This document shows positions 23,306-31,146 of a stretch of DNA of 64,000 nt, piece after piece (position 1 is the first letter of the stretch; each line of letters starts with the position of its first letter). The position numbers and the translations under genes are program-made. This DNA comes from Nocardioides luteus (lineage in GTDB: Bacteria > Actinomycetota > Actinomycetes > Propionibacteriales > Nocardioidaceae): the NCBI RefSeq assembly GCF_014648595.1, contig NZ_BMRK01000016.1, positions 16,019-80,018 on the forward strand, written 5' to 3'. Under the pieces are notes generated by a model, which was not told where the DNA came from, did not search any database, and saw only the letters and a program-made list of their open reading frames with translations.

Positions 23306-24918
23306 GCCTCCATCGGCAGGCTCGAACGGTCACCGCTGAGGCGCTTCAGCACCAGCTCGGCGCTGATCAGGCACATCGGCAGGCCGACGCCCGGGACGGT
23401 GCTCGCCCCGGCGTAGAGCAGTCCGTCGACCCTGGCGGACGCGTTGCGCGGCCGCAGGAAGGCGCTCTGGCGCAGGGTGTGCTCCAGCCCGAGCGCTCCC
23501 CCGCGCCACGAGTGGTAGCGGGTGGCGAAGTCCTCCGGGCCGACCGTGTGGCGCACCCGGATCCGGTCGCGCAGGTCGGGGACACCCGCCCACGAGGCGA
23601 TCTGGTCGATGGCCGCGTCGGCCGTACGCTCGACGGTCTCGGACCCGGCGCCGTCGTCGCCGCCGCTGCCGATCGAGGTGTCGGAGGGCACGGGGACGAG
23701 CACGAACAGGTTCTCGCAGCCCTCCGGAGCGACGGTGGAGTCGGTCTCGGAGGGCTTGCAGACGTAGATGGAGGCCGGGTCGGGCACTCGTGCGTCCTTG
23801 CCGAAGATGTCACCGAAGTTCTGTCCCCAGTCGCGGGTGAAGAACAGCGAATGGTGCGGCAGCTGCGGCAGCCGCCCCTCCACGCCCAGCATCGCCAGCA
23901 CCGCGCCGGGGCCGGCGGACCGGCCGCGCCATGCCCGCTCGGGGTGCGTCTGCAGCCGGGCGGGCAGCAGCGCGGTCTCGAGGTGGTGCAGGTCGGCGGC
24001 TCCGACGACGACGTCGGCCTCGACGGTGCGCGACCCCTCGGGTGAGTCGTGCTCGACGCCCGCGACGACGGGTCGTCCGCCGGCGGCGTCGGTGGTGAGG
24101 ATGCGGGTGACCGCCGCGCCGGTGTGCAGGCGCGCGCCGTGCTTCTCGGCGAGGTTGGCGATGACCTGGATCAGCCGGGTGAAGCCGCCCTGCGGGTAGA
24201 GCACGCGGTCGCCGAGGTCGAGCCGGCTCATCAGGTGATACATGCTCGGCGTACGGCTCGGGGAGGAGCCGAGGAAGACCGCGGGATAGCCCAGCACCTG
24301 ACGGAGCCGGTGGTCGGCGAACGCGCCGGCGACATGGCTCTCCAGCGACCGCGTCAGAAGCCGGCCGAGGGCGGGCGTACGTCGGAGCACGTCGGGGTGC
24401 GCGAAGGCCGTCGGCGAGTCGAAGCTGGTGTAGAGGAACCGGCGCAGCGCCATGTCGTAGGTGTCGTCGGCCGAACGGAGGTACGCGTCGAAGCGGTCCC
24501 CCGCACCCGGCTCGAGGCGCTCGAACAGCGCGCGGTTGTGCGCGCGGTCGGGTCGCAGGTCCACCGGCTCGGAGTGGCCCTCGAAGAAGACGCGGTAGCT
24601 GGGGTCGAGCACGGTCAGGTCGAACTCGGTCTCGGCCGTGGTGCCGAGCAGCGAGAAGAAGTGCTCGAAGACCTCCGGCATCAGGTACCACGAGGCGCCG
24701 GTGTCGAACCTGAAGCCGTCCCGCTCGACGCTGCCGACGCGGCCGCCGAGGTCGCCGTTCTTCTCCAGCAGGTCGACCGAGTGGCCGCGCGAAGCGAGGA
24801 GCGCCGCGGTGGCCAGGCCGGCGATGCCGCCGCCGACGACCACCACGCGCTGCGGCGACCCGTCACCGGCCCGGCGGGACGTCGCGGTCAGCCGGCTGAG
24901 TCGTCCGGGCAGGCTCAT
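23302..24918 (-). CDS. crtI: Phytoene desaturase CrtI
   Basis: FAD-dependent membrane-associated desaturase introducing double bonds into phytoene to give lycopene; 538 aa. The dinucleotide motif is VVVVGGGIAGLATAALLASR followed by GHSVDLLEKNGDLGGRV. The C-terminal bacterial desaturase signature is LYAGASTVPGVGLPMCLISA, where FAD binding residues reside. ATG 24918 lies in an ATGA overlap with crtB. The 24-residue N-terminal extension before the FAD motif is slightly long. Confidence 0.92.
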   Translation of the reverse strand: MSLPGRLSRLTATSRRAGDGSPQRVVVVGGGIAGLATAALLASRGHSVDLLEKNGDLGGRVGSVERDGFRFDTGASWYLMPEVFEHFFSLLGTTAETEFDLTVLDPSYRVFFEGHSEPVDLRPDRAHNRALFERLEPGAGDRFDAYLRSADDTYDMALRRFLYTSFDSPTAFAHPDVLRRTPALGRLLTRSLESHVAGAFADHRLRQVLGYPAVFLGSSPSRTPSMYHLMSRLDLGDRVLYPQGGFTRLIQVIANLAEKHGARLHTGAAVTRILTTDAAGGRPVVAGVEHDSPEGSRTVEADVVVGAADLHHLETALLPARLQTHPERAWRGRSAGPGAVLAMLGVEGRLPQLPHHSLFFTRDWGQNFGDIFGKDARVPDPASIYVCKPSETDSTVAPEGCENLFVLVPVPSDTSIGSGGDDGAGSETVERTADAAIDQIASWAGVPDLRDRIRVRHTVGPEDFATRYHSWRGGALGLEHTLRQSAFLRPRNASARVDGLLYAGASTVPGVGLPMCLISAELVLKRLSGDRSSLPMEA

Positions 24919-25811
24919 GACCGGCCTCCGCGCAGCGAGCTCACGGCGAGGCGCAGCTTGACCGGTGCCGGGACGCGGACGCGCGTGTGACGGATCTCGT
25001 CCGCGGATGCGGCACGCAGCCGCTTGGCCAGCTCGGCGAAGGTCGCGTGGGCCGCACGGACCGCACGGCAGCTGCTCGGCGGCAGCTCGGGCACGACCGC
25101 CGCAGCCGTCCGCAGGTCCTCGTCGACATCATCGAGGATGCGGTCGCGATCTGCCTCGCAGAACTGCTCGACGTCCAGGCCGGGGAAATAGTCGCGGCGC
25201 AGCACGTCGTGGTCGTCGGACAGGTCGCGTACGAAGTTGAGCTTCTGGAAGGCGGCGCCGAGGCTCCGTGCGCCCGGGGTGAGCCGCTCGTACTGCGCGT
25301 CCCGGTCGGGCGGCGCGTCGGGCGCGGCCAGGAACGCCCTCAGGCACATCAGCCCGACGACCTCGGCCGAGCCGTAGACGTAGCGGTCGAAGCTCTCCTG
25401 GGTGTGGGTCGCGGTGTCGAGGTCGGTGCGCATCGAGGCGAAGAACGGCGCGACGATCTCGGGCTCGATCCCGACGGCGATGGCGGTGCGCGCGAAGGCG
25501 TGCACCACCAGGTTGCCGCTGTAGCCGACGCGCATCGCGTGCTCGACGTCGTTCTCGAGCCAGTCGAGCATGGTGGCGCGCGCGGTCCGGTCGAGGCTCG
25601 GGTCGGGGTTGTCGACGATCTCGTCGGCGACGCGCACGAGTGCGTAGATGTTGCGGACCTGGGTGCGTACCGGACCACCCAGCAGGCGGGATGCCAGACC
25701 GAAGGAGCTGGAGTACTCACGGATCACCACGGCCGCGCTCGACTCGGAGACGGAGTCGTAGAGGCTGGTCGGAGTGCGCGGAGGGGCGCTGCGGCCCACC
25801 AGGAGCGTCAT
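24915..25811 (-). CDS. crtB: Phytoene synthase CrtB
   Basis: Condenses two geranylgeranyl diphosphates head to head into phytoene; 298 aa. ATG 25811 overlaps the crtE stop (ATGA). The two Asp-rich substrate-binding motifs are RVADEIVDNPD and KLNFVRDLSDDHDVL, with the conserved YVYGSAEVVG between them and YFPGLDVEQF after the second. Size is normal for bacterial CrtB. Because crtE and the split cyclase accompany it, a C40 product is more likely than C30. Confidence 0.92.
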   Translation of the reverse strand: MTLLVGRSAPPRTPTSLYDSVSESSAAVVIREYSSSFGLASRLLGGPVRTQVRNIYALVRVADEIVDNPDPSLDRTARATMLDWLENDVEHAMRVGYSGNLVVHAFARTAIAVGIEPEIVAPFFASMRTDLDTATHTQESFDRYVYGSAEVVGLMCLRAFLAAPDAPPDRDAQYERLTPGARSLGAAFQKLNFVRDLSDDHDVLRRDYFPGLDVEQFCEADRDRILDDVDEDLRTAAAVVPELPPSSCRAVRAAHATFAELAKRLRAASADEIRHTRVRVPAPVKLRLAVSSLRGGRS

Positions 25812-26851
25812 GCCGCGACCTCGCTGTCGTCGGCCAGCACGGCCGGTCGGACCGGCACACCGTCGATCAGGTCGACCGGGATGCCCATGCCGTCGAGCAC
25901 GGCGTGCGCCTGGTCGACGTGCTGCTGGGCGAGGTCCTCGACGAAGCTCCGCGAGCCGGAGGCGACCAGGAGCGCTCGCACCTCGTCGAGCTCGTCGTCG
26001 GTGAGCTCCCGGCCGAGGTAGCCACTGATCTGCGGCCACGCCGAGGTCGTACGGGCGTGGACGAGGAGCGGCGTCTGCTTGCGGGTGCGCAGGTCGCAGG
26101 TGGTGCTCTTGCCCGAGCGGGCCGGGTCGCCGAAGACGCCGATGAGGTCGTCGGCGAGCTGGAAGGCGACCCCCATCACCCGGCCGACGTGACCGAGCCG
26201 GCTGATCGTCTCCTCCTCGGCGCCGGCCAGCACCGCACCCGCCTGCAGCGGCAGGGCGAAGGAGTAGGCGCTGGTCTTCTGCGCCTCCATCGTCAGGCTC
26301 TGGGCGAGTGTCGCGGGCGCCAGGTCCAGCGAGTGGCGGACGTCGGCGAGCTCGCCGGACGCCGTCCGATGCATCGCGGTGTCGAAGAGGTCGAGCAGCC
26401 GCTCGACGACCTCGGCCGGAGCCGCGCTCAGCGCGACGGTGCGCACCGCGGCGGCGAGCGCCAGGTCGCCGGCCAGGATCGCGGCGGTGAGGCCGTACTC
26501 ACCGGCCTGCTCGGCATCGGCTCCGTCGATCCCAGCCAGGGCGCGGAAGGTGCCGCTGACGTTCGGCCGCCCCCGACGTACGTGGTCGTCGTCGATGACG
26601 TCGTCGTGGATGACGAACGCGGTGTGCAGCAGCTCGACCGCCGCACCGACCTCGGCGGCCACCTCGGAGGCGTCGCCACCCAGCGCGTCGTGGGTCGCGA
26701 CCACCAACGCGGGCCGGAACCGTTTCCCTCCCTCGGTGGCGGCGCAGAGCGCCTCCCACAGCAGCGCATGGTGCGCGTCGATCGCGGCTGCGCGCCGTCG
26801 ACCCGCGTCGAGAATCCGTGCAAGTGCCGCATCAGTGCCGGTGCCGATCAT
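25808..26851 (-). CDS. crtE: Geranylgeranyl diphosphate synthase (polyprenyl synthetase)
   Basis: Elongates isoprenyl diphosphates to GGPP, first gene of the carotenoid operon; 347 aa. ATG 26851 has GGGGAGG six bases upstream. The first Asp-rich motif is HDDVIDDDHVRRG and the second LADDLIGVFGDPA, with GGKRFRPAL near the N-terminus and the KTSAYSF region. Longer frames upstream run into the divergent promoter and are rejected. Transcription should begin in the AT-rich region shared with the MerR-DICT gene. Confidence 0.88.
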   Translation of the reverse strand: MIGTGTDAALARILDAGRRRAAAIDAHHALLWEALCAATEGGKRFRPALVVATHDALGGDASEVAAEVGAAVELLHTAFVIHDDVIDDDHVRRGRPNVSGTFRALAGIDGADAEQAGEYGLTAAILAGDLALAAAVRTVALSAAPAEVVERLLDLFDTAMHRTASGELADVRHSLDLAPATLAQSLTMEAQKTSAYSFALPLQAGAVLAGAEEETISRLGHVGRVMGVAFQLADDLIGVFGDPARSGKSTTCDLRTRKQTPLLVHARTTSAWPQISGYLGRELTDDELDEVRALLVASGSRSFVEDLAQQHVDQAHAVLDGMGIPVDLIDGVPVRPAVLADDSEVAA

Positions 26852-26879
26852 CTGTGCCTCCCCCAGTCGCCATTCCCTG

Positions 26880-26915
26880 AAATCTAAATCTATGCAATAC
26901 TTTGAACTAAATCTA
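26880..26915. promoter_or_regulatory. AT-rich divergent promoter with AAATCTA repeats
   Basis: Three direct copies of AAATCTA lie at 26880-26886, 26886-26892 and 26909-26915; the last two are in a 9-bp repeat CTAAATCTA spaced 23 bp apart. This is by far the most AT-rich part of an intergenic region between crtE and the MerR-DICT gene, and direct-repeat operators would suit a MerR-type photosensory or stress regulator. Precise -10/-35 elements are not resolved. Confidence 0.5.
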
Positions 26916-26942
26916 GACAAAACGCAAAGGATCGGAGGAGGT

Positions 26943-27809
26943 TTGGACATCCAAGGCCGCGCATCCCTCACCATCGGCGATCTGGCACATAGGACTGGGG
27001 TACCCATTTCGACGCTGCGCAGTTGGGAGAGGCGCTACGGGTTTCCCGAGCCGCACCGTCAGCCCGGGGGCCATCGCCGCTACAGCGAAGCGGATGTCGA
27101 GGCGGTCTTGGACGTGCTGGCACGACGGCGCGGGGGCCTCTCGCTCGCCGCCGCCGTCACGCGTGCCGACGCCCCGCAGCTGCGGTCGAGGTCCGTCTTC
27201 GCCGATCTCCGGCGGCTCTACCCGCTGCTCAGGCCGCAGGTGCTCTCGCGAGGCACGCTCGTGTCGATGAGTCACGCGATCGAGGACGAGTGCGCAGCGC
27301 GCGCGGCCGATCCGATCCTCTTCGGCGGGTTCCAGCGCGAACGGTTCCTGCGTGCGTCCTACGACCGCTGGCGCGAGCTCGCGCGCACGGCCCGCTCCGC
27401 CGTGGTGTTCGCCGACTTCCCGCACGGGCCCGACCCGGCGCCGCCGGCGCAGGGACGCCTCCTGGAGATCGCGCTCGCGCCGGACTCGCCGCTCCAGCGC
27501 GAGTGGGTGGTCGTGTGCGATGCCGTCGACCTGCCGGCGTGCCTGGTCGCGGTCGAGCGTCCCGGCCAGGGTCCCGACGGAGCGGGCCAGCGTACGTTCG
27601 AGGCGATCTGGTCCGTCGACCCGCAGGTGGTCCGCGAGGCCAGCCGGATCGCCGGCGACCTCGCCGACGAGCTGCGGCCGGACTGGCGCCGCGACGACCT
27701 CCCCGCCCAGGCCGACCCGCCGGGCGCGTCCGAGGACCTCCACCGGGCCACACTGCTCTTCGACCGGATGGTCGCCTACATCGACGCCCGCCACGGACCG
27801 TCGACCTGA
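26943..27809 (+). CDS. MerR-type regulator with DICT sensory domain
   Basis: Likely regulator of the divergent carotenoid operon, 288 aa from TTG 26943, which has GGAGG close upstream; an in-frame ATG at 26892 would place the start within the candidate operator and has no ribosome-binding site. The MerR helix-turn-helix and wing are LTIGDLAHRTGVPISTLRSW, ERRYGFPEPHRQPGGHRRYS. From about residue 75 the sequence matches the DICT domain (FGGFQRERFLRASYDRWREL, SAVVFADFP, WVVVCDA), found in bacterial sensory proteins and diguanylate cyclases. No B12-binding domain is present, unlike LitR/CarH. The stimulus is unknown; light or redox stress is inference from the pigment operon. Confidence 0.75.
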   Translation: MDIQGRASLTIGDLAHRTGVPISTLRSWERRYGFPEPHRQPGGHRRYSEADVEAVLDVLARRRGGLSLAAAVTRADAPQLRSRSVFADLRRLYPLLRPQVLSRGTLVSMSHAIEDECAARAADPILFGGFQRERFLRASYDRWRELARTARSAVVFADFPHGPDPAPPAQGRLLEIALAPDSPLQREWVVVCDAVDLPACLVAVERPGQGPDGAGQRTFEAIWSVDPQVVREASRIAGDLADELRPDWRRDDLPAQADPPGASEDLHRATLLFDRMVAYIDARHGPST

Positions 27810-27879
27810 GGATCGCCGGTTGCGGCCTCCCGTGGGTGACCTGCGAAACTGGCCGCACCACGATCTTGAGGAGCCGTAC

Positions 27880-28380
27880 GTGTCGAGGATGCTGCTGAGC
27901 GCCGCAGCCCTCCTCTCGGCGACCGCTCTCGCGGGCTGCGGGTCCGGCGAGCCGACCAGCAGCAGCCCCGCCCCCGGCCCCTCCACGGCCGCCACCGCCA
28001 TCGAGCCCTCCGGCCCTTGCCTCTTCGACCCTGGCCAGGTCGCCAGCGCCATTCCCGGCACCTGGGAGCACACCGCCGACGCCGACGTCTGCACCTACAC
28101 CAGCGACCGCGGCGCCATCTTCGTGACCACCCTGGTCGACACCTCCGTCGAGGCGGGCCTCGACGCCAGCCGCGCCGACTGCCTCCCCTCCCCCTCCCCG
28201 GTGGAGATCGGCGACCGTGCCTTCGTATGCATCGAGAAGCACACCGACGGTGACCTCGTCGTCGGCAACGTCGCCCTCGGCAGCAACCTGTGGTCCCTGG
28301 TGATAGTCCCGGACGAAGGCGTACACGACGCCGAACTAGGCGCCATGGGCCGCCTGGTAGAAATGGTCACCACCCCCTGA
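27880..28380 (+). CDS. Putative lipoprotein of unknown function
   Basis: Protein of 166 aa starting at GTG 27880 with GAGGAG six bases before it. The N-terminus is a lipoprotein signal (LLSAAALLSATALAGC, Cys at residue 20), followed by a Ser/Pro-rich linker. The mature domain has three further cysteines (GPCLFDPGQV, VCTYTS, DCLPSP and FVCIEK among them) that could form disulfides, resembling DUF3558-type actinobacterial lipoproteins, but I am not certain of the family. It ends six bases before the repeat-C array. Confidence 0.65.
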   Translation: MSRMLLSAAALLSATALAGCGSGEPTSSSPAPGPSTAATAIEPSGPCLFDPGQVASAIPGTWEHTADADVCTYTSDRGAIFVTTLVDTSVEAGLDASRADCLPSPSPVEIGDRAFVCIEKHTDGDLVVGNVALGSNLWSLVIVPDEGVHDAELGAMGRLVEMVTTP

Positions 28381-28385
28381 CCCCC

Positions 28386-28578
28386 CGCCGAGTGGTCAGA
28401 AATCGACGCCGAGTGGTCGAAAAATGAGCTCGAGAGGTCGGAAATCGAGCGCGAGTGGTCGATTCTCCTACGCGGAGAATCGACCACTCGGCATCAATTT
28501 TCGACGTTTCGTCGCCGTTTTCTGACGCTTTCGGCGTCGATTTCTGACCACTCGGCGTCGATTTCTGACTACTCGGCG
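28386..28578. repeat. 21-bp palindromic repeat array (repeat family C)
   Basis: Four direct units with an exact 21-bp period start at 28386, 28407, 28428 and 28449 (first unit ends GCCGAGTGGTCAGAAATCGA). After a central hairpin with perfect 17-bp arms (28452-28468, 28474-28490) and a 5-base loop, the units continue in inverted orientation, the last two at 28537-28557 and 28558-28578. The array fills the gap between the convergent lipoprotein and GNAT genes and is more AT-rich than its surroundings. It probably also terminates transcription from both sides. Confidence 0.9.
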
Positions 28579-28585
28579 GGGTGGC

Positions 28586-29080
28586 TCAGAGGTCGAGGAA
28601 GGCGTACTGGGCTTGTTTGTGGGGGAGGTCGACTACCGGGCCGCGGGTGAAGCCGTAGGCGTCGAGGCGGGCGAGGGAGGGTTCGTTGGTGGCGTCGGGT
28701 TCCACGACTACGCGGCGGATGCCGGGCTTGGCGACCACCGACTCGAGGAAGAAGCTCAGGATCGTCTCCGTGCTGCCCTTGCGGGCGGGGGTGTCGGCGA
28801 GGAAGAGGTGTACGCCGAGGTCGCCGGGACGGCGGTCGTAGTAGGTGCCGAGCTCGTCGACCTCGGGGTCCCAGGTCTGGAAGAGAGCGACGGGGTCGCC
28901 GTCGAGGAAGACGAGGTACGCAGCCAGGTGCGGTTGCTCCTGGATCCAGGTGTAGATCTCCTCGATCTCCTCGCGCGGCTTGTCGACCATGCCCCAGAAG
29001 CGGGCGCGATCCTTCTGCAGCCAGCTGCACAGCAGGTCGATGTCGGCCGCGGGATCCAGGTCGCGGATGGTCAGGGTCAT
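28586..29080 (-). CDS. Siderophore-type GNAT N-acyltransferase
   Basis: Acyl-CoA-dependent N-acyltransferase of the IucB/RhbD/DesC type, 164 aa, last gene of the siderophore operon. ATG 29080 overlaps the stop of the penicillin-acylase-like gene. Motifs RPGDLGVHLFLAD, RRVVVEPDATNE and LDAYGF align with the N-terminal domain of the fused synthetase (APGDLGMHVLVAP, RRVVVEPDVRNE, TEAGF), so the two are paralogues. It may acylate an N-hydroxylated diamine with a different acyl group from the fused domain. Substrate and acyl donor are unknown. Confidence 0.78.
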   Translation of the reverse strand: MTLTIRDLDPAADIDLLCSWLQKDRARFWGMVDKPREEIEEIYTWIQEQPHLAAYLVFLDGDPVALFQTWDPEVDELGTYYDRRPGDLGVHLFLADTPARKGSTETILSFFLESVVAKPGIRRVVVEPDATNEPSLARLDAYGFTRGPVVDLPHKQAQYAFLDL

Positions 29081-31146
29081 TGCTGCTCCTCGGTGAGCAC
29101 GGACCAGTCGGTGACGACGCGGACGGCGCCGCCCCGGGCCCATGCCTCGTGCTGGTCGGTGTGGTGGGGGTCGTCGGGGGCTCCGCTGGCGCCGAGGGGT
29201 ACGACCCAGCGGCTGTTGTCGCGGTCGGCGAGGTCCCAGGCGTAGCGGGCCACGGATCCTCGGACGGTCACGGTCGTGCCCGGGGACCAGGCGTTGCAGC
29301 GGACCGTGTCGGTGTCGCCGGGCAGCGGGGTCGCGGGGGCGGTGCGGGTGTGCGGGAGGTCGAACTGCTCGAGTGCGTGCAGCGGCCAGAAGCGATGCGC
29401 CTCCGGCCACGATGCGGGCTCCGTGCCAGCGTCAGGGACAGTGTCACGGACAGTGTCGTGGGCAGTGTCGTGGGCAGTGTCGCGGGCAGCGTCGCGGACG
29501 GCGACGGCTGCCGCGGTGACGACCTCATGCGGGTCGAGCCCGAAGGGCCTCTCGGCGGCCAGGATGACGTGCAACGCGGAGGCCACCCGGGCCGGCAGGG
29601 CCGACCACGGCTCGTAGAGCGGCCCGTGCTCGGAGGGCTCGCGCAGCGGCGCGAGCACGGGGGCGGCGCAGATCCGGTCGACGACCTCGGCGCGCAGCGC
29701 GGCGTACCAGGCAGCGCCGGACGAGGCGTCCATGGTGCCGTCCCACTCCGAGAGCTCCCCCGGAAGCAGGTCGGCGGGGACCAGCTCCAGCAGCCGCTCC
29801 CCCGCGGTCTGGGTGGTGTCGGCGAGCACCGCCACGGCCTGCTCCACGTCGAGCGGGCCGGCGTCGTCGAGCAGCGCGCGGATCCGCTGCGCCCGGAACG
29901 GCGGGGCGAACCCGTCGGCGAGCGCGTCGAACTCCGGCATGCACCGGTCGTTGGCCGTCACGAGCGCCCCCGAGGCCGGGGAAGTACGTCGCGGCAGCGG
30001 CGAGACCCAGCCGACCCACTCCCCCGTCTCGTCGCGTTGCGGCACCCGGCCGCCGACGGTGTGGACGACGTCGCCGTTCACGTCGGCGACCACCCAGTTG
30101 TTGACCGGCTCGACCCAGCGTGAGACCGCGGCCTCGACGTCGGCGACGGAGCGCGCCCGCAGCAGCGGCAACAACGTCCCGAAGCCCAGGTCGTCGAGCT
30201 CGTGACCGGGCGTGCGGAGCACCAGCGCCGAGCCCACCTCAGGCCCGCCGAGGACCACCGGCCCACGATCGGTCTCGAGCACCTCGACCTCGACCGGCTC
30301 CTGGCCGCGGACGCGCACGGTCTCCACCGAGCGCCGCACGGCCCCGCTCGACGACGACACGGAGCCATCGGCGGACCGCTCGAGGTCGATGCTCACCAGA
30401 TCCTGATAGTCGGCCATCGCGTTGGTGATCCCCCATGCGACCCGGCCGGCGTGGGCGAAGTGCTGCACGCCCGGCACCCCCGGGAAGGTCATCCCGACCA
30501 CGTCGAACTCGTCGGCAGGATCCGTGCATGCCAGCCGCACCTGGAGGTAGACGTTGGGCGCCTCGAAGAGCCGGTGCGGGTCACCGGCCACCAGCGGCAG
30601 CCCGGACGCGGTGCGGCCGCCGCCGACCGCGTACGCGTTGGACCCTCCGGCCAGCCCCTCCGTCCGGAAGAGCGCGGCCTCCTCGCCGAGCACCCGCGCG
30701 GCCCGCTCACCGAAGAGCTTCGAGGGGAACGACCCGAAGAGGATCTGCTGCACCCAGAAGACCGCGAACGGGGTCCATGGCTGCCACGTCCCGGGTGCTG
30801 GACCGAGTTCGTCCAGCTCGATGCACGACGTCTCCGCGAGCCCGGCCCGCACCCCGTCGACGTACGCCGCCAGGAACCCCTGCGTCTCCGCATCGAGCCG
30901 GCGAAAAGCCGTCTGCGCGACCGCAGCCAGCCGCACCCGACGCGCGAACCGGTCCCACTCCAGACCGGCCGGACCGAGCAGCTCGGCGGTGCGCCCCTCG
31001 CCGCGCAGCCGCTCGATCTCCAGCTGCCAGGCCCGGTCCCGCGCGGTGGCCAGGCCCTGCAGCCGGGCCACCTCGGTCAGCGAGGCGCCGCGTACGTGCG
31101 GGATGCCCCACTCGTCGCGGAAGAGACCGCTCGCTGAAACAGTCAT
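29077..31146 (-). CDS. Penicillin acylase-family Ntn hydrolase
   Basis: Self-processing amidase of 689 aa. The segment EGLAGGSNAYAVGG marks the cleavage site, with the new N-terminal Ser of the beta chain at about residue 169; RDEWGIPHVRG near the start is also typical. There is no signal peptide, so it is probably cytoplasmic, unlike secreted penicillin G acylase. It overlaps both neighbours by four bases within the siderophore operon, so an acyl-amide in siderophore synthesis or recycling is the likely substrate. An Arg-Asp-Thr-rich insertion near residues 550-570 comes from a 12-bp tandem repeat. Confidence 0.82.
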   Translation of the reverse strand: MTVSASGLFRDEWGIPHVRGASLTEVARLQGLATARDRAWQLEIERLRGEGRTAELLGPAGLEWDRFARRVRLAAVAQTAFRRLDAETQGFLAAYVDGVRAGLAETSCIELDELGPAPGTWQPWTPFAVFWVQQILFGSFPSKLFGERAARVLGEEAALFRTEGLAGGSNAYAVGGGRTASGLPLVAGDPHRLFEAPNVYLQVRLACTDPADEFDVVGMTFPGVPGVQHFAHAGRVAWGITNAMADYQDLVSIDLERSADGSVSSSSGAVRRSVETVRVRGQEPVEVEVLETDRGPVVLGGPEVGSALVLRTPGHELDDLGFGTLLPLLRARSVADVEAAVSRWVEPVNNWVVADVNGDVVHTVGGRVPQRDETGEWVGWVSPLPRRTSPASGALVTANDRCMPEFDALADGFAPPFRAQRIRALLDDAGPLDVEQAVAVLADTTQTAGERLLELVPADLLPGELSEWDGTMDASSGAAWYAALRAEVVDRICAAPVLAPLREPSEHGPLYEPWSALPARVASALHVILAAERPFGLDPHEVVTAAAVAVRDAARDTAHDTAHDTVRDTVPDAGTEPASWPEAHRFWPLHALEQFDLPHTRTAPATPLPGDTDTVRCNAWSPGTTVTVRGSVARYAWDLADRDNSRWVVPLGASGAPDDPHHTDQHEAWARGGAVRVVTDWSVLTEEQQ
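29441..29500 (-). repeat. 12-bp coding tandem repeat in the acylase gene
   Basis: Five near-identical 12-bp units (plus-strand GTGTCGTGGGCA and variants) run from 29441 to 29500 and encode repeated Asp-Thr-Ala/Val-His/Arg. It keeps frame and lies in a region of the enzyme likely to be a surface loop. Confidence 0.75.

Noticed and set aside
17955-26851. A C30 staphyloxanthin pathway
   Set aside because: crtE, crtB with crtI and split lycopene cyclases indicate C40 chemistry; only the tailoring glycosyltransferase and acyltransferase resemble the C30 pathway.
26892-26942. ATG 26892 as the start of the MerR-DICT gene
   Set aside because: It falls inside the AT-rich direct repeats and lacks a ribosome-binding site; the family normally begins just before LTIGDLA.
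28386-28578. Possible CRISPR array
   Set aside because: Units are directly adjacent with no spacers, and half are inverted; no cas gene is nearby.
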